Of a stretch of 64,000 bases of DNA, positions 40,207-49,940 are shown piece by piece. The translations under genes were made by a program, and so were the position numbers. The first letter of the stretch is position 1. Each line of letters opens with the position of its first letter. The DNA is taken from positions 62,001 to 126,000 of the forward strand of contig NZ_WBWA01000001.1 of NCBI RefSeq assembly GCF_008932295.1. Direction: 5' to 3'. Source of the stretch: Brucella tritici. GTDB lineage: Bacteria; Pseudomonadota; Alphaproteobacteria; Rhizobiales; Rhizobiaceae. A model generated the notes under the pieces. The model worked only from the letters and a program-made list of their open reading frames with translations, did not search any database and was not told where the DNA came from.

Positions 40207-41009
40207 TTCGCTTTCTCCAACGCAGCATAGGCCTTGACGGTCGCGTCGTTGAGTTGGCGCGTTAGCTCCATGCGTTTTTCTTCCAATTGCGTTTCATCGG
40301 CATCCGCGTCGACCCATACATTGTCGCCGCGCACGATAATCGAGCGCCCAAAGGGCAGCGGAATCGCCGTCTTGTCCCAGGACTTTTCCAAAACATGGTT
40401 CCGCGAGAAAGCATAAGCAACCGGTATTATCGGACGACCGGACAATTTCGCCAATAAAATGATGCCGTCTCCCGCTTCACGCGCTTTGCCGTGAGCAATG
40501 TCTGCAATTATTGACGCCGACTGGCCTTTTTTTAGAGCATTCTTCAACGTCAGGAGCGCGCGTGCTCCACCTTTCTCAGGCTTGGAACGAGAACCACGTC
40601 CTCCAGAACCACGTACCGTCAACAATCCGAGTTTTTCTGCAACACGAGCGTTCAACTCCGCATCAGCACTTTTCGAAAACATGGCCACCAGCTCAATTCC
40701 CTTGGGACAGATGAACGGCCCCATGAGATGTTGTCCGTGCCAGAAAGTCACGATGAAAGGATCGTCCTTGCCAACCAGCGCTTGCGGATCGGCCGACTCT
40801 TTCAGGCGTGAATTGGTGATGTAGACGAACTTGAAGTAGCTGGTGATCAGCCATACCAGCATGGCCTTAACCACGGCGGATTGCGCCAGTGGTCCGCGAA
40901 TACGTCGCCAAAGGCGTTTCGCGAACCCTTGCTTCTTATGCCCGGTGGTCTGACCCGGACTATCTCCGCTTTGCATCCGATAATGACCGGGAGCAGGCAA
41001 ACTGCTCAA
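40203..41009 (-). CDS. DUF374-type lysophospholipid/lipid A acyltransferase family protein
   Basis: About 268 residues of the DUF374 acyltransferase-like family: an N-terminal hydrophobic segment (VVKAMLVWLITSYFKFVYI), then TFWHGQHLM with the candidate catalytic His, and GIELVAMFSKSADAE. Placed between DUF4170 and waaA it probably acylates lipid A or a precursor (inference). The start is either TTG at 41009, overlapping the DUF4170 stop as TTGA with AAGGCGGA upstream, or ATG at 40976; the first is listed. Confidence 0.8.
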   Translation of the reverse strand: MSSLPAPGHYRMQSGDSPGQTTGHKKQGFAKRLWRRIRGPLAQSAVVKAMLVWLITSYFKFVYITNSRLKESADPQALVGKDDPFIVTFWHGQHLMGPFICPKGIELVAMFSKSADAELNARVAEKLGLLTVRGSGGRGSRSKPEKGGARALLTLKNALKKGQSASIIADIAHGKAREAGDGIILLAKLSGRPIIPVAYAFSRNHVLEKSWDKTAIPLPFGRSIIVRGDNVWVDADADETQLEEKRMELTRQLNDATVKAYAALEKAK

Positions 41010-41257
41010 TCCGCCTTCAACGTTACGCCTTCTGGATCGAGCAACCGATGCAGGTGCACGATGAAATAGCGCATATGAGCATTGTCAACGGTTTGCTGGG
41101 CCTTCGACTTCCATGCAGTCTTGGCCGATTCGTAATCCGGGTAGATGCCAACGATATCGACGTTTTCAAGATCGCGGAACTCAACAGTACCGAGCTTTTT
41201 CAGCTCGCCGCCGAACACCAGATGAAGAAGCTGCTTTTTGTCGCCTTCGACGCTCAT
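41006..41257 (-). CDS. DUF4170 family small protein
   Basis: An 83-residue soluble protein of the alphaproteobacterial DUF4170 family (LHLVFGGELKKLG; DIVGIYPDYESAKTAWKSKAQ). The start at 41257 discards 22 residues of a longer frame that has no matching upstream signal. It sits in the lipid A/Kdo operon between the phosphatase and acyltransferase genes. Function is unknown. Confidence 0.82.
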   Translation of the reverse strand: MSVEGDKKQLLHLVFGGELKKLGTVEFRDLENVDIVGIYPDYESAKTAWKSKAQQTVDNAHMRYFIVHLHRLLDPEGVTLKAD

Positions 41258-41306
41258 GACAATTATCCCTGAACAAATTTGGTTCGCGGCATGATTAACC
41301 CAAGGG

Positions 41307-42104
41307 TCAGTCCGCGACAACACTCAACATTTCTTGCAGAAGGTCCCCGCTGGCGGCAACGAGAGCGCCATGGCTCAACGTCGGACCACCATATGCGATC
41401 GGCAAGGCATCACTTGTCAGGATTGCCCCGCCCGACTCACTCAGTATCAGATCAGCTGCGGCCAAATCCCAATCATGCGAATTTGGCCGAATGAAGGTGC
41501 CTGCGATATCTCCACGTGCAACCATAGCTATACGGTAGGCGAGAGAGGGAACATAGGGATGAATCTTTGCACGATCTCGCCAGCTTTCCGGCAAAGCCGT
41601 TACCATGTTGCGGGCTGATGCAATTGTCACCTGTTCGCCGGGCGATGGCAATCTGACACGAATAGCCACACCATTTTGCGAAGCGCCGACGCCTTTCCCT
41701 GCCTCTATGAGTTCGTTACGTGCCGGACATTCCAGAACGCCAGCCAAAGGGCGGCCATTTTCAACAATGGCTATGCTAACACACCATTGATCCTGTCCAG
41801 CGATATAAGCGCGGGTGCCGTCGATCGGATCGACGACGAAGGCGCGGCTGCGTTTTTGAGCCGCTCGTTCATCGACGGTCTCCTCCGATATCCAGCCATA
41901 ATCCGGCCGCGCTTTCAAAAGGACATCCTTCAGATAGCGGTCGACAGCCAGGTCGCCTTCACTGACGGGCGATGAACCATCCTTCAGCCAGACTTCCGGA
42001 GAACGACCGAAGTAGCGCATTGCGATACGTCCGGCTTCGCGCGCAGCATCACGCAGAAGCGCCAGCTCCCCGGAAACGTCGTTTTGTTTGTCAGTTTCCG
42101 GCAA
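41307..42104 (-). CDS. Inositol monophosphatase/CysQ-family phosphatase (TTG start)
   Basis: A 265-residue metal-dependent phosphatase. The metal-binding EE of SEETVDE, the DPIDGT motif (DPIDGTRAYI) and the C-terminal WDLAAADLI are all present. The family includes 3'(2'),5'-bisphosphate nucleotidase CysQ and inositol monophosphatase; sequence alone does not separate them here. It starts at TTG (42104) with GAAGG 8 nt upstream, inside the last codons of pmbA. Confidence 0.85.
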   Translation of the reverse strand: MPETDKQNDVSGELALLRDAAREAGRIAMRYFGRSPEVWLKDGSSPVSEGDLAVDRYLKDVLLKARPDYGWISEETVDERAAQKRSRAFVVDPIDGTRAYIAGQDQWCVSIAIVENGRPLAGVLECPARNELIEAGKGVGASQNGVAIRVRLPSPGEQVTIASARNMVTALPESWRDRAKIHPYVPSLAYRIAMVARGDIAGTFIRPNSHDWDLAAADLILSESGGAILTSDALPIAYGGPTLSHGALVAASGDLLQEMLSVVAD

Positions 42105-43434
42105 GGGTCATGCCTTCGATTACGAGTGTCGGCGCCGTCATCCCGAAATTTCGGTCGATATCGGACGCTGGTGTCATATTGAGGAACATGTCCTTGAGGT
42201 TCGAAGCGATTGTCACTTCGCTGACAGGATAGGCGAGTTCGCCATTTTCGATCCAGAATCCGGACGCGCCGCGGCTATACTGGCCAGTAATCATGTCAAC
42301 ACCCTGCCCGAACACTTCCGTCACATAAAAACCTGTGCCTATTGCCCGGATCAATTCCTCCGGCGACTGCGAACCGGGTTCGATGGCAAAATTGGTTGAC
42401 GCAGGCGAAACGCTGGAGCCTGAACGAACACCACGACCATTGCCTCGCAGACCCAACTCGCGAGCGCTCGAACCGGAAAGCAGCCAATAATTGAGAACGC
42501 CGTCCTCAACCATTGTCAACGGCTGCCCCTCAATCCCTTCGCCGTCGAACGGACGCGAAGAAGAACCACGCACACGCAGCGGATTGTCGGTAACGTTTAT
42601 ACCCTGTTTGAGAATCTGCTTACCGAGACTGTCGCGAAGAAAGCTCGTCTTGCGCGCAACCGAAGCGCCGTTAATAGCGCTTGCAAGATGTCCCGCGATA
42701 CCGCGCGCAAGGCGAGGATCAAAGACAACAGTAACCGGCCCCGTCTTTGCCTGACGCGCACCCAGCCTTCGCACAACCCGTTCACCAGCGCGACGCCCGA
42801 TATCATCAGGTGTATCCAGATCGGAAAAATGCAGTCGCGAACTAAAATCGTAGTCGCGCTCCATTTTCGTGCCCTCGCCTGCAATCGCCGAGACCGATCG
42901 TCCAAAGCGTGTGGCAGCATATTGGCCTGAAAACCCGGTGGACGTGACCAGCACCAGACCACCCAGACTGCATGAAGCGCCGGCACCACCCGAATTTGTC
43001 ACACCTTTAACGGCAAGCGCCGCAGCTTCCGCCACAAGCGCATCCTTTGTCAGACGTTCGGAATCAATTTCCGTTGAATCGTAGAGATCAAGATCACGAG
43101 GCGAAACCACAAGCAGCGATGGATCGGCCAGTTGTTCATAAGGGTCTTCCGGCGCAACACGCGCCATGGCGACCGCCCGCTCAGCAAGGCGGCCTGGATC
43201 GGCGCTCGCATTGGCCGAAACACTCGCAATGCGACCACCCACAAAAACGCGCAAAGCGAAATCGTCACTTTCCGACGATTCGGTTCCCTCAACCTTGCCC
43301 AGCCTCACCGACACGCTTACAGACCGCGCGCGCATCACGACTGCGTCAGCCTGATCGGCACCGGCACGTTTGGCTGCCGCCACGAGAGCGGCTGCTCGAT
43401 CAACAATTTTCTCTGCCGAATTATCTGAAATCAT
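42091..43434 (-). CDS. pmbA: PmbA/TldE metalloprotease-complex subunit
   Basis: A 447-residue TldD/PmbA family protein. It lacks an HExxxH motif, as expected of the non-catalytic TldE/PmbA partner, and has the family blocks VFDPRLARGIAGHLASAI and GQGVDMITGQYSRGASGFWIENG. The TldD/E complex processes small peptides in other bacteria. The start at 43434 is preferred by homologue-like N-terminus; an in-frame ATG nine codons upstream (43461) is also possible. It heads the operon that runs through waaA and lpxK. Confidence 0.9.
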   Translation of the reverse strand: MISDNSAEKIVDRAAALVAAAKRAGADQADAVVMRARSVSVSVRLGKVEGTESSESDDFALRVFVGGRIASVSANASADPGRLAERAVAMARVAPEDPYEQLADPSLLVVSPRDLDLYDSTEIDSERLTKDALVAEAAALAVKGVTNSGGAGASCSLGGLVLVTSTGFSGQYAATRFGRSVSAIAGEGTKMERDYDFSSRLHFSDLDTPDDIGRRAGERVVRRLGARQAKTGPVTVVFDPRLARGIAGHLASAINGASVARKTSFLRDSLGKQILKQGINVTDNPLRVRGSSSRPFDGEGIEGQPLTMVEDGVLNYWLLSGSSARELGLRGNGRGVRSGSSVSPASTNFAIEPGSQSPEELIRAIGTGFYVTEVFGQGVDMITGQYSRGASGFWIENGELAYPVSEVTIASNLKDMFLNMTPASDIDRNFGMTAPTLVIEGMTLAGN

Positions 43435-43637
43435 TATATAATCCGAGTTTCCCAAGTTCATCGCGGCTCAACCTCGAACTACAATTTGCAGCGGATTCGA
43501 AACCGGGACTTGCTAAAAAATATCGTCAAATTGTTCGACATTGGGCTGATTACAGCCATATCTTGTTTCTATATTGCTGAAATCCAAGGGCTTCAAGGCA
43601 AGCCCTCCTACATTTCTCCAAATTCCAAGAGCTTGGC

Positions 43638-45485
43638 ATGGTTGCAACTGGCGGAAGTCTCTACCTACAGTGTCTGATGATTTTGGGCGGAGCGATTATC
43701 GCAGCGCCGCTGTTCAAGCGATTAGGACTTGGTACAGTCCTCGGCTATCTTGCGGCAGGCATCACGATTGGACCTGTGGCTCGCCTGATTGCAGACGGAG
43801 AAGATTTTCTGCACTTCTCCGAGCTCGGGGTTGTCTTTCTTCTCTTCATTATCGGGCTGGAGCTGAAACCCTCAAGACTTTGGGCATTGCGCCAATCGAT
43901 CTTCGGTCTTGGCACCTCCCAGGTTCTGCTTTGTGGAGCAGCTTTGACAGCCCTTGGCATCTACTTTGCGGGCCTCAGCCCTGAAGCAGGGATCATCATC
44001 GGTTTCGGCCTTGCGCTTTCGTCTACGGCATTTGCGATGCAAGTTTTGGAGGACCGGGCCGAAACGAACCAGAAGCATGGCCAGCGTGCCTTTTCGATTC
44101 TGCTGTTCCAGGACCTCGCCATTGTACCAATTCTTGCAATTATTCCGGCGCTCTCACCAAACGAGCCATCACAGGCGAGCGCTGGCTTTCATCTCGCCAC
44201 AGCTATTGCAGCTATTGCGGCACTGGTGATTGCAGGGCGCTATCTCATCAATCCGATGTTTCGCATTATCGCCAACACCGGCGCTCGCGAAGTAATGATC
44301 GCCGCAGCGCTCTTCGTAGTGCTCGGATCAGCCAGTCTGCTTCAGGCTGCAGGCCTTTCGATGGCCATGGGCGCATTCATTGCAGGCGTTCTGCTTGCAG
44401 AATCGTCCTATCGACATGAACTGGAAGCGGACATCGAACCTTTTCGCGGTATTTTCCTTGGATTGTTCTTTGTTGCGGTCGGCTTGTCGCTAAACCTCAC
44501 GGTGATCCTGCAATACTGGAAGATTATCCTTCTTGCAGTGCCCATCTTCATGGCCACCAAGATCGCCATCATTTATCTGCTGTGCCGCATCTTCAGGTCC
44601 AGCCATAACGATGCAGTGCGAATCGCTTTTCTTCTGCCGCAGGGCGGTGAATTTGCTTTCGTTCTGTTCTCGGCAGCCTCGGCTGCAGCCATCATCTCAA
44701 GCGCTCTTGGTTCAGAGCTCGTCGCGGCCGTCACCGTATCCATGGCTCTAACGCCGCTTTCTGTCGCGATAGGGTCGAAGCTGCTTATCAAGGATAAGAC
44801 TATCGACGTCATTGAAGAGAACTATGAAGGCGCAGGTTCTGACGTCTTGATGATCGGCTTTTCACGATACGGGCAAATTGCATCGCAGATCCTTCTTGCA
44901 GGCGGTATCGACGTAACCGTGATTGACAGTTCGCCCAATCGTGTCCGTGCAGCGGGAAAATTTGGCTTCCGCATTTACTTCGGTGACGGTACCCGCAAGG
45001 ACGTCCTGGAAGCCGCGGGAATTCGAAAAGCAAAGATTGTCGCCGTCTGTACCCACAAAAAGGAAACGACCAACCACATCGTCAATCTCATACAATCGGA
45101 GTATCCGGACGTTCGTTTGTTTGTTCGTTCATATGATCGCGAACATACATTGCAATTGCGCGCTCAGGGTGTCGAGTATGAATTGCGCGAAACGTTCGAA
45201 TCCGGTTTGCTGTTTGGCCAACGGACGCTCGAAGGGCTCGGCATAGCCGAAACCCAAGCCTACGAAATTCGTGAAGATGTTCGCCAGCGCGACGAAGATC
45301 GCCTCCACGTGCAGGCTTCGGAAGGAATCATGGCCGGCCGCCATCTGCTCTTCAACAAGCCGGTCACACCAGAACCTCTGGTCAAACCCACCCGTGAAGG
45401 TCAACGCATCGACAAAGGTGCGGATGATATAGTGTCCGCCTCGTCATCTACCGGCACAGTCGGATCACCGGTTCCGGCGGAATAG
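43638..45485 (+). CDS. KefB/KefC-type CPA2 monovalent cation:proton antiporter
   Basis: A 615-residue protein: an N-terminal Na+/H+ exchanger-type membrane domain of about 12 segments (to about 385), then a TrkA-N/RCK NAD-binding domain (VLMIGFSRYGQIASQIL, with the usual second Gly of GFGRFG replaced by Ser), and a charged C-terminal tail. KefB-type systems exchange K+ for H+ and are gated by glutathione adducts or nucleotides. No kefF/kefG-like partner gene is adjacent. Confidence 0.9.
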   Translation: MVATGGSLYLQCLMILGGAIIAAPLFKRLGLGTVLGYLAAGITIGPVARLIADGEDFLHFSELGVVFLLFIIGLELKPSRLWALRQSIFGLGTSQVLLCGAALTALGIYFAGLSPEAGIIIGFGLALSSTAFAMQVLEDRAETNQKHGQRAFSILLFQDLAIVPILAIIPALSPNEPSQASAGFHLATAIAAIAALVIAGRYLINPMFRIIANTGAREVMIAAALFVVLGSASLLQAAGLSMAMGAFIAGVLLAESSYRHELEADIEPFRGIFLGLFFVAVGLSLNLTVILQYWKIILLAVPIFMATKIAIIYLLCRIFRSSHNDAVRIAFLLPQGGEFAFVLFSAASAAAIISSALGSELVAAVTVSMALTPLSVAIGSKLLIKDKTIDVIEENYEGAGSDVLMIGFSRYGQIASQILLAGGIDVTVIDSSPNRVRAAGKFGFRIYFGDGTRKDVLEAAGIRKAKIVAVCTHKKETTNHIVNLIQSEYPDVRLFVRSYDREHTLQLRAQGVEYELRETFESGLLFGQRTLEGLGIAETQAYEIREDVRQRDEDRLHVQASEGIMAGRHLLFNKPVTPEPLVKPTREGQRIDKGADDIVSASSSTGTVGSPVPAE

Positions 45486-45499
45486 AAAACGTACGGGAA

Positions 45500-45537
45500 G
45501 CCGTTAAATTCAGGTCGCAAGAGTTGAATTTAACGGC
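45500..45537. terminator. Long hairpin between antiporter and patatin genes
   Basis: GCCGTTAAATTCA (45500-45512), a 12-nt loop, and TGAATTTAACGGC (45525-45537) form a perfect 13-bp stem. The stem lies mostly inside the final codons and stop of the patatin gene, so that coding end doubles as a terminator for the convergent antiporter gene. No strong U-run follows on either side. Confidence 0.6.
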
Positions 45538-46385
45538 ATCACTTTTCCCTCAACTGCCAGTTCTATAGCGCGTTTCAATTCGTCGCGAACGCTGGCGCTT
45601 TGTGACAGGATTTGCTCGAACTTCAGGAAATCGAGAAGCCCAATCCGCTCGACATCAGGGCGAATGAAAATGTGCGGAGGGCGAATGCGAAATTTGTTTT
45701 CGATGATGGAGCACATCGTCAGCTGGTTCGCGCCGATCACCGCCTCAAACGTCGTTGGCATGTAGTCGTCTGGTCCGACCGGGGTACCGACAACATCGAT
45801 GCCTATGACAATATCGGCCTCGTCGAACAGCAAGTCAAAGGGCACTGGATTGAACAAACCACCATCGACCAGTATGCGGCCATTTCTGCGCACCGGAGCG
45901 AACACTGGCGGTATGGCACAGGATGCCGCGATGGCGGAATGTAGATCGCCATCGCAAATATGAATTTCCCGAGCAGCATGGAAATCCGCCGCCGTAATGC
46001 TCATCGGGATTTTCAACTCTTCCACATTGGCTGGTAAGCCGGCAGGCAAAAAGACGTCCAGCACCTTTTCGATATTGAACTGGCTGACGCGTAGCCCCCC
46101 CTTCAACAACTCTGCCCAGTGAGCCGGACGAGTTTGCCACATGCGCTTTGCGACTTCGGAACGGCGATTGAAGATCGCCGCCATATATTCGTGAATTTCC
46201 TTGCCGGTCATGCCGCTGGCCATCCCGACGCCGATGATCGAGCCTATCGAAGAGCCTGCAATTGCAACCGGCTTGATACCAAGTTCATCAAGCACCTCGA
46301 CGATGTGGATATGAGCAATGCCGCGCGCCCCGCCTCCGCCGAAAGCGACGGCAATTCGGGGAGATGACGGCACGGCCTTTTCCAA
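45510..46385 (-). CDS. Patatin-like phospholipase
   Basis: A 291-residue serine lipid hydrolase of the RssA/YlbK type. The oxyanion loop GGGGARG (16-22), the nucleophile S46 in GSSIGS, and the catalytic Asp in VDGGLFNPVP are all present. No signal peptide is seen. It lies 12 bp downstream of the second M16 peptidase gene and is probably co-transcribed. Its last codons form one arm of a long hairpin. Confidence 0.9.
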   Translation of the reverse strand: MEKAVPSSPRIAVAFGGGGARGIAHIHIVEVLDELGIKPVAIAGSSIGSIIGVGMASGMTGKEIHEYMAAIFNRRSEVAKRMWQTRPAHWAELLKGGLRVSQFNIEKVLDVFLPAGLPANVEELKIPMSITAADFHAAREIHICDGDLHSAIAASCAIPPVFAPVRRNGRILVDGGLFNPVPFDLLFDEADIVIGIDVVGTPVGPDDYMPTTFEAVIGANQLTMCSIIENKFRIRPPHIFIRPDVERIGLLDFLKFEQILSQSASVRDELKRAIELAVEGKVMPLNSTLAT

Positions 46386-46396
46386 TGTGGCACCTT

Positions 46397-47752
46397 TTAG
46401 CTTTGAGCTGGACCGAAGATCAGAATAGCCGGTTCTGCTTCAAGTAGCTTCTTCGCTATAGCCTTGACCTGATCCAGCGTCACAGCATCGATCAACTCCG
46501 AGCGCTTGTCTATATAATCACGCGGAAGTTCTGCTTCCTGCAAGCTGACGAGAGTCTCTGCGATTGCTGCAGACGAGTCCAGATTGTTGACTGCATAAGA
46601 CCCTTTGAGGAAGCTTTTGGCGGCAGCAAGTTCCTCTTCCGTCGGTCCGTCGGCAGCCATAGCTGCGACCTGCTCACGAATAATCTTCAGGGATTCCTGT
46701 GCTTTATCTGGACGGGTTGCGGTCGAAATCATAAGCGCCGAAACGTGATCACGCATGACCATGGATGACGACACCGAATAGGCAAGGCCACGCTTTTCGC
46801 GCACCTCGGCATAGAGCCGCGAAGTAAAGCCACCACCCAGAATATGATTCATCAGGTAGGCTGCAAAGAATTCGGGATCTTTGCGTGGAATAGCCGGATA
46901 GACGAAACTGATCGAGGTCTGCGGCATGTCGAAATTGAGGCTGGTCGTCGTACCGAGTGCCAGTTTGGCATCCGGTACGGGAACCAGTTCGGCCATAGCA
47001 GACAGATCACCGAACACCTTGTCCAGCAATACACCAAGATCCTTCGCATTGATGGAACCCACCACGCCAATGGTCAGACGGTCACGTGCAAAGTTCTTGC
47101 GATGAAAGTTCACCAAATCATCACGCGTGATCGACTGCAGCGACTTCACCGTGCCGTCATCGGGACGCGCATAAGGATGGTTGCCGTACAGAACTTCGGC
47201 GAACTTACGCGACGCAATCGTCGAAGGGTTGCGTTGAGAGGATTCGATACTTGCAACCACCTGCTGTCGAATACGATCGATTGCATCCTGATCGAAGCGA
47301 GGCTTGTTGACGGCAAGAGCGAGCAAACTTGTCACTGCGTCGCGATTTTCCGCGAGCATGCGAATGCCGCCCGAAACAGAATCCTGCGTAGCGGAAAAGC
47401 TCATTTCCGCACCCAGATTGTCGATCTTTTCCTGAAACGCATCCGATTTCAGGTCGCCAGCACCCTCGTCGAATAGCCCGGTCATCAGGTTAGCCAGCCC
47501 TTCCTTGCCCGAAGGGTCCTGTGATGTACCACCCTTGAAGGAGAACCGCATAGAAATAAGCGGGACCGAATCGTCTTCCACCAGCCAGGCATGAATACCC
47601 TTTGGCGAAACAACTTCCTGAATTTCGATTGCGCGCGCCGGCAAGGCGCACACGATCAACAATGTCATGGATGCCGCGAGAATACCCACAGCGGACCCTG
47701 CATAGCGAAAGCCGAAAACACGTTTGAAGTTCAGCATCAGAATGTTCTTCAC
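46397..47752 (-). CDS. M16-family peptidase partner, zinc motif absent (GTG start)
   Basis: A 451-residue periplasmic M16-fold protein with a signal sequence. It has no HxxEH motif: the equivalent region reads SGKEGLANLMTGLF. It is therefore the probably non-catalytic partner of the upstream M16 gene, as in mitochondrial processing peptidase alpha/beta pairs. Start: GTG at 47752 overlaps the upstream stop as GTGA with GGAG 7 nt upstream; ATG at 47737 is the alternative. Confidence 0.88.
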   Translation of the reverse strand: MKNILMLNFKRVFGFRYAGSAVGILAASMTLLIVCALPARAIEIQEVVSPKGIHAWLVEDDSVPLISMRFSFKGGTSQDPSGKEGLANLMTGLFDEGAGDLKSDAFQEKIDNLGAEMSFSATQDSVSGGIRMLAENRDAVTSLLALAVNKPRFDQDAIDRIRQQVVASIESSQRNPSTIASRKFAEVLYGNHPYARPDDGTVKSLQSITRDDLVNFHRKNFARDRLTIGVVGSINAKDLGVLLDKVFGDLSAMAELVPVPDAKLALGTTTSLNFDMPQTSISFVYPAIPRKDPEFFAAYLMNHILGGGFTSRLYAEVREKRGLAYSVSSSMVMRDHVSALMISTATRPDKAQESLKIIREQVAAMAADGPTEEELAAAKSFLKGSYAVNNLDSSAAIAETLVSLQEAELPRDYIDKRSELIDAVTLDQVKAIAKKLLEAEPAILIFGPAQS

Positions 47753-49290
47753 TGGATCGCTCCTCCAGCACCATTGCCATCGGCGCCTTCTGCTGACGCA
47801 GCCGGGTTCTCGCGAGCACTTTCCGGCTCGGCGTCTGGTGGAAGCAAGTAACTGGTTACCGACTGGTCTTTGACAAGATAACGTGTCGCGACATCCTTGA
47901 TTTGGTCGACAGTGACACCCTTGATGACCTCCGGCCATTTCTGGATATCGTCAATCGTCTGTCCAACAGACAGCGACGAGCCATAAATCCGGGACATACC
48001 TGTCTGGCTGTCACGCGCAAAGATAATCGCTTTCAGGAAACGATTGCGAGCTTGATCTAGCTCGGTCTGGCTGACGCCATCCTTGATGATCCGCGCAACT
48101 TCGGCATCAACGGCCTTTTCGACATCACCAAGCGTTGCGCCATTGCGCGGTGCGCCGTAGACGGAAAACGTACCGTCATCGAGCGCATCACCGCCATAGC
48201 TCGCGCCCGTATTAGCAGCTATACCCTGTTTGACGATCAATTCCTGATAAAGGCGTGAACGCAGCGAACCGCCGAGAATTTCGCTCAGCAGATCAAGAGC
48301 GGGAGCATCTCCCGGCTTCACATTCGGAAACCGTTTTTCATTCGCATAGGATGGTACGAGCCAGGACACACGGAAGGAAGGCGTGCTTACACGTTCATCG
48401 TGCAGTGTCACGACGCGGGCGGCATGCTTCGCGGGTTCCTGCGGGCGGTCACGCGGCAGAACTTCAGCGCGTTTCGGCACATTTGCCCATGTTTTCAAGG
48501 TCAGATCACGCACGCGTTCCGGCGAAACGTCTCCGGCTATAACGAGCGTCGCATTATTCGGTGTGTAGTATTGCTGATAAAAGTCGATGGCGTTCTTGAG
48601 GCTTAGCTTTTCCATTTCCTGCTGCCAGCCAATGACAGGCTTGCGATAAGGATGATTATAGAAAAGGACAGCGTCGGTATTTTCCATCAGCATCGACGCC
48701 GGATTGGAATCCACCCGCATGCGGCGCTCTTCCAGAATGACGTCCCGTTCGGTTTTCACGGCTTCCTCATTGAGCACCAGATTTTCCATCCGGTCCGACT
48801 CAAACTGCATCACCATTTCCAGAGCTTCTGGAGATACACGCTGGAAATAAGCCGTATAATCATAAGATGTGAAGGCGTTTTCCTGCCCGCCGATTGAGGC
48901 AACTTTCGCCGAAAACTCACCAGCTGGATGGTTCTTCGTTCCCTTGAAAATCAGATGTTCGAGGAAATGCGCAATGCCCGAAACGCCGGGCGCCTCATCG
49001 GCCGATCCCACATGGTACCAAATCATCTGGGTCACGACCGGAGCACGATGATCGGGAATAACGACCACTTCCAAACCATTTGGCAATGAGAAGTGACTGA
49101 CTCCATCCGACTGGATAATTTCTGGAAGCGCAGCTTGTTCAATAGCTTGTGGTGAAGCAGGCGCTGGCTGCGGTTCAGTGGCAGCGGCTGGTTGGCTTTC
49201 TGCCCGGACTGCGCCGCTTGCCAGTGGTAAAGCCAGCACGAAACCCAAGGCGGTAGACAACAGCAAACGCCGGAGTGAGGGGTTATTCAC
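47749..49290 (-). CDS. M16-family zinc peptidase, catalytic subunit
   Basis: A 513-residue secreted or periplasmic peptidase with an N-terminal signal peptide (LLLSTALGFVLALPLASGAVRA) and the inverted zinc motif HFLEH at about 108-112, plus the downstream Glu in NEEAVKTERDVI. An acidic, Ala-rich C-terminal tail ends the protein. The start is GTG at 49290 with GGAGATG upstream; a TTG codon just before it is also possible. It pairs with the following zinc-less M16 gene. Confidence 0.9.
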   Translation of the reverse strand: MNNPSLRRLLLSTALGFVLALPLASGAVRAESQPAAATEPQPAPASPQAIEQAALPEIIQSDGVSHFSLPNGLEVVVIPDHRAPVVTQMIWYHVGSADEAPGVSGIAHFLEHLIFKGTKNHPAGEFSAKVASIGGQENAFTSYDYTAYFQRVSPEALEMVMQFESDRMENLVLNEEAVKTERDVILEERRMRVDSNPASMLMENTDAVLFYNHPYRKPVIGWQQEMEKLSLKNAIDFYQQYYTPNNATLVIAGDVSPERVRDLTLKTWANVPKRAEVLPRDRPQEPAKHAARVVTLHDERVSTPSFRVSWLVPSYANEKRFPNVKPGDAPALDLLSEILGGSLRSRLYQELIVKQGIAANTGASYGGDALDDGTFSVYGAPRNGATLGDVEKAVDAEVARIIKDGVSQTELDQARNRFLKAIIFARDSQTGMSRIYGSSLSVGQTIDDIQKWPEVIKGVTVDQIKDVATRYLVKDQSVTSYLLPPDAEPESARENPAASAEGADGNGAGGAIQ

Positions 49291-49376
49291 CAAGCGACAT
49301 CTCCAATCGGTTTCATTTCCGCCAGGTTGTTCCGGGCGACATGTTATATTTTATGCGAACGAAATCGTCCGCTAAT

Positions 49377-49940
49377 TCAACCGGCGGCTTTCAACTGGAT
49401 CAGCCGAATAATCGTGCCCCCGTAGTTGCGCTCTTCCAACACAACGAATCGTTCGTCGAGTTCGAGCACCGCCTCCGCATCTTCTTCAAGCACCAAAAGT
49501 GCGTCAGGATTAAGCCAGCCGCCTTCAAGTGCTGATAAAAAAGCCTTTTCCCCCATGCGCCGTCCATAAGGCGGGTCAGCAAAAACCAGATCAAACGGCT
49601 CCATCGTTCCCACAATACCTAGCTGGCAAGCGTCACGCCGTAAAATCTTGGTATGCCCCTGAAGACTGAAAGCCTCGATATTCTGGCGCAACAATCCCCG
49701 TCCTTCTGCAGATTCTTCCACGAAGGTCGTATAGCGCGCGCCGCGCGACAAAGCCTCCAAACCGAGCGCCCCAGTTCCCGCGAACAGGTCGAGGACGCGC
49801 GCGCCCTCCACCTTATCGGGAAAATTATGTGCGAGAATATTGAACAGGCTCTCGCGAGTGCGGTCGGTTGTGGGACGAATGGCGTTGGTCAAAGGTGTTA
49901 CGAGCGCTCGCCCGCGGAACTTACCGCCGACGATCCGCAC
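49377..49940 (-). CDS. rsmD: 16S rRNA (guanine(966)-N2)-methyltransferase RsmD (GTG start)
   Basis: A 187-residue SAM-dependent methyltransferase. The N-terminal RIVGGKFRGR, motif I LDLFAGTGALGLEALSRGA and catalytic DPPYG (FADPPYGRR) define RsmD. The start is GTG at 49940, preceded by GGAGGCGGCG, and overlaps the tail of the pseudouridine synthase gene by 20 bp. The open frame continues far upstream only because it lies opposite the Arg/Gly-rich coding tail; those extra residues are not real. Confidence 0.93.
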   Translation of the reverse strand: MRIVGGKFRGRALVTPLTNAIRPTTDRTRESLFNILAHNFPDKVEGARVLDLFAGTGALGLEALSRGARYTTFVEESAEGRGLLRQNIEAFSLQGHTKILRRDACQLGIVGTMEPFDLVFADPPYGRRMGEKAFLSALEGGWLNPDALLVLEEDAEAVLELDERFVVLEERNYGGTIIRLIQLKAAG

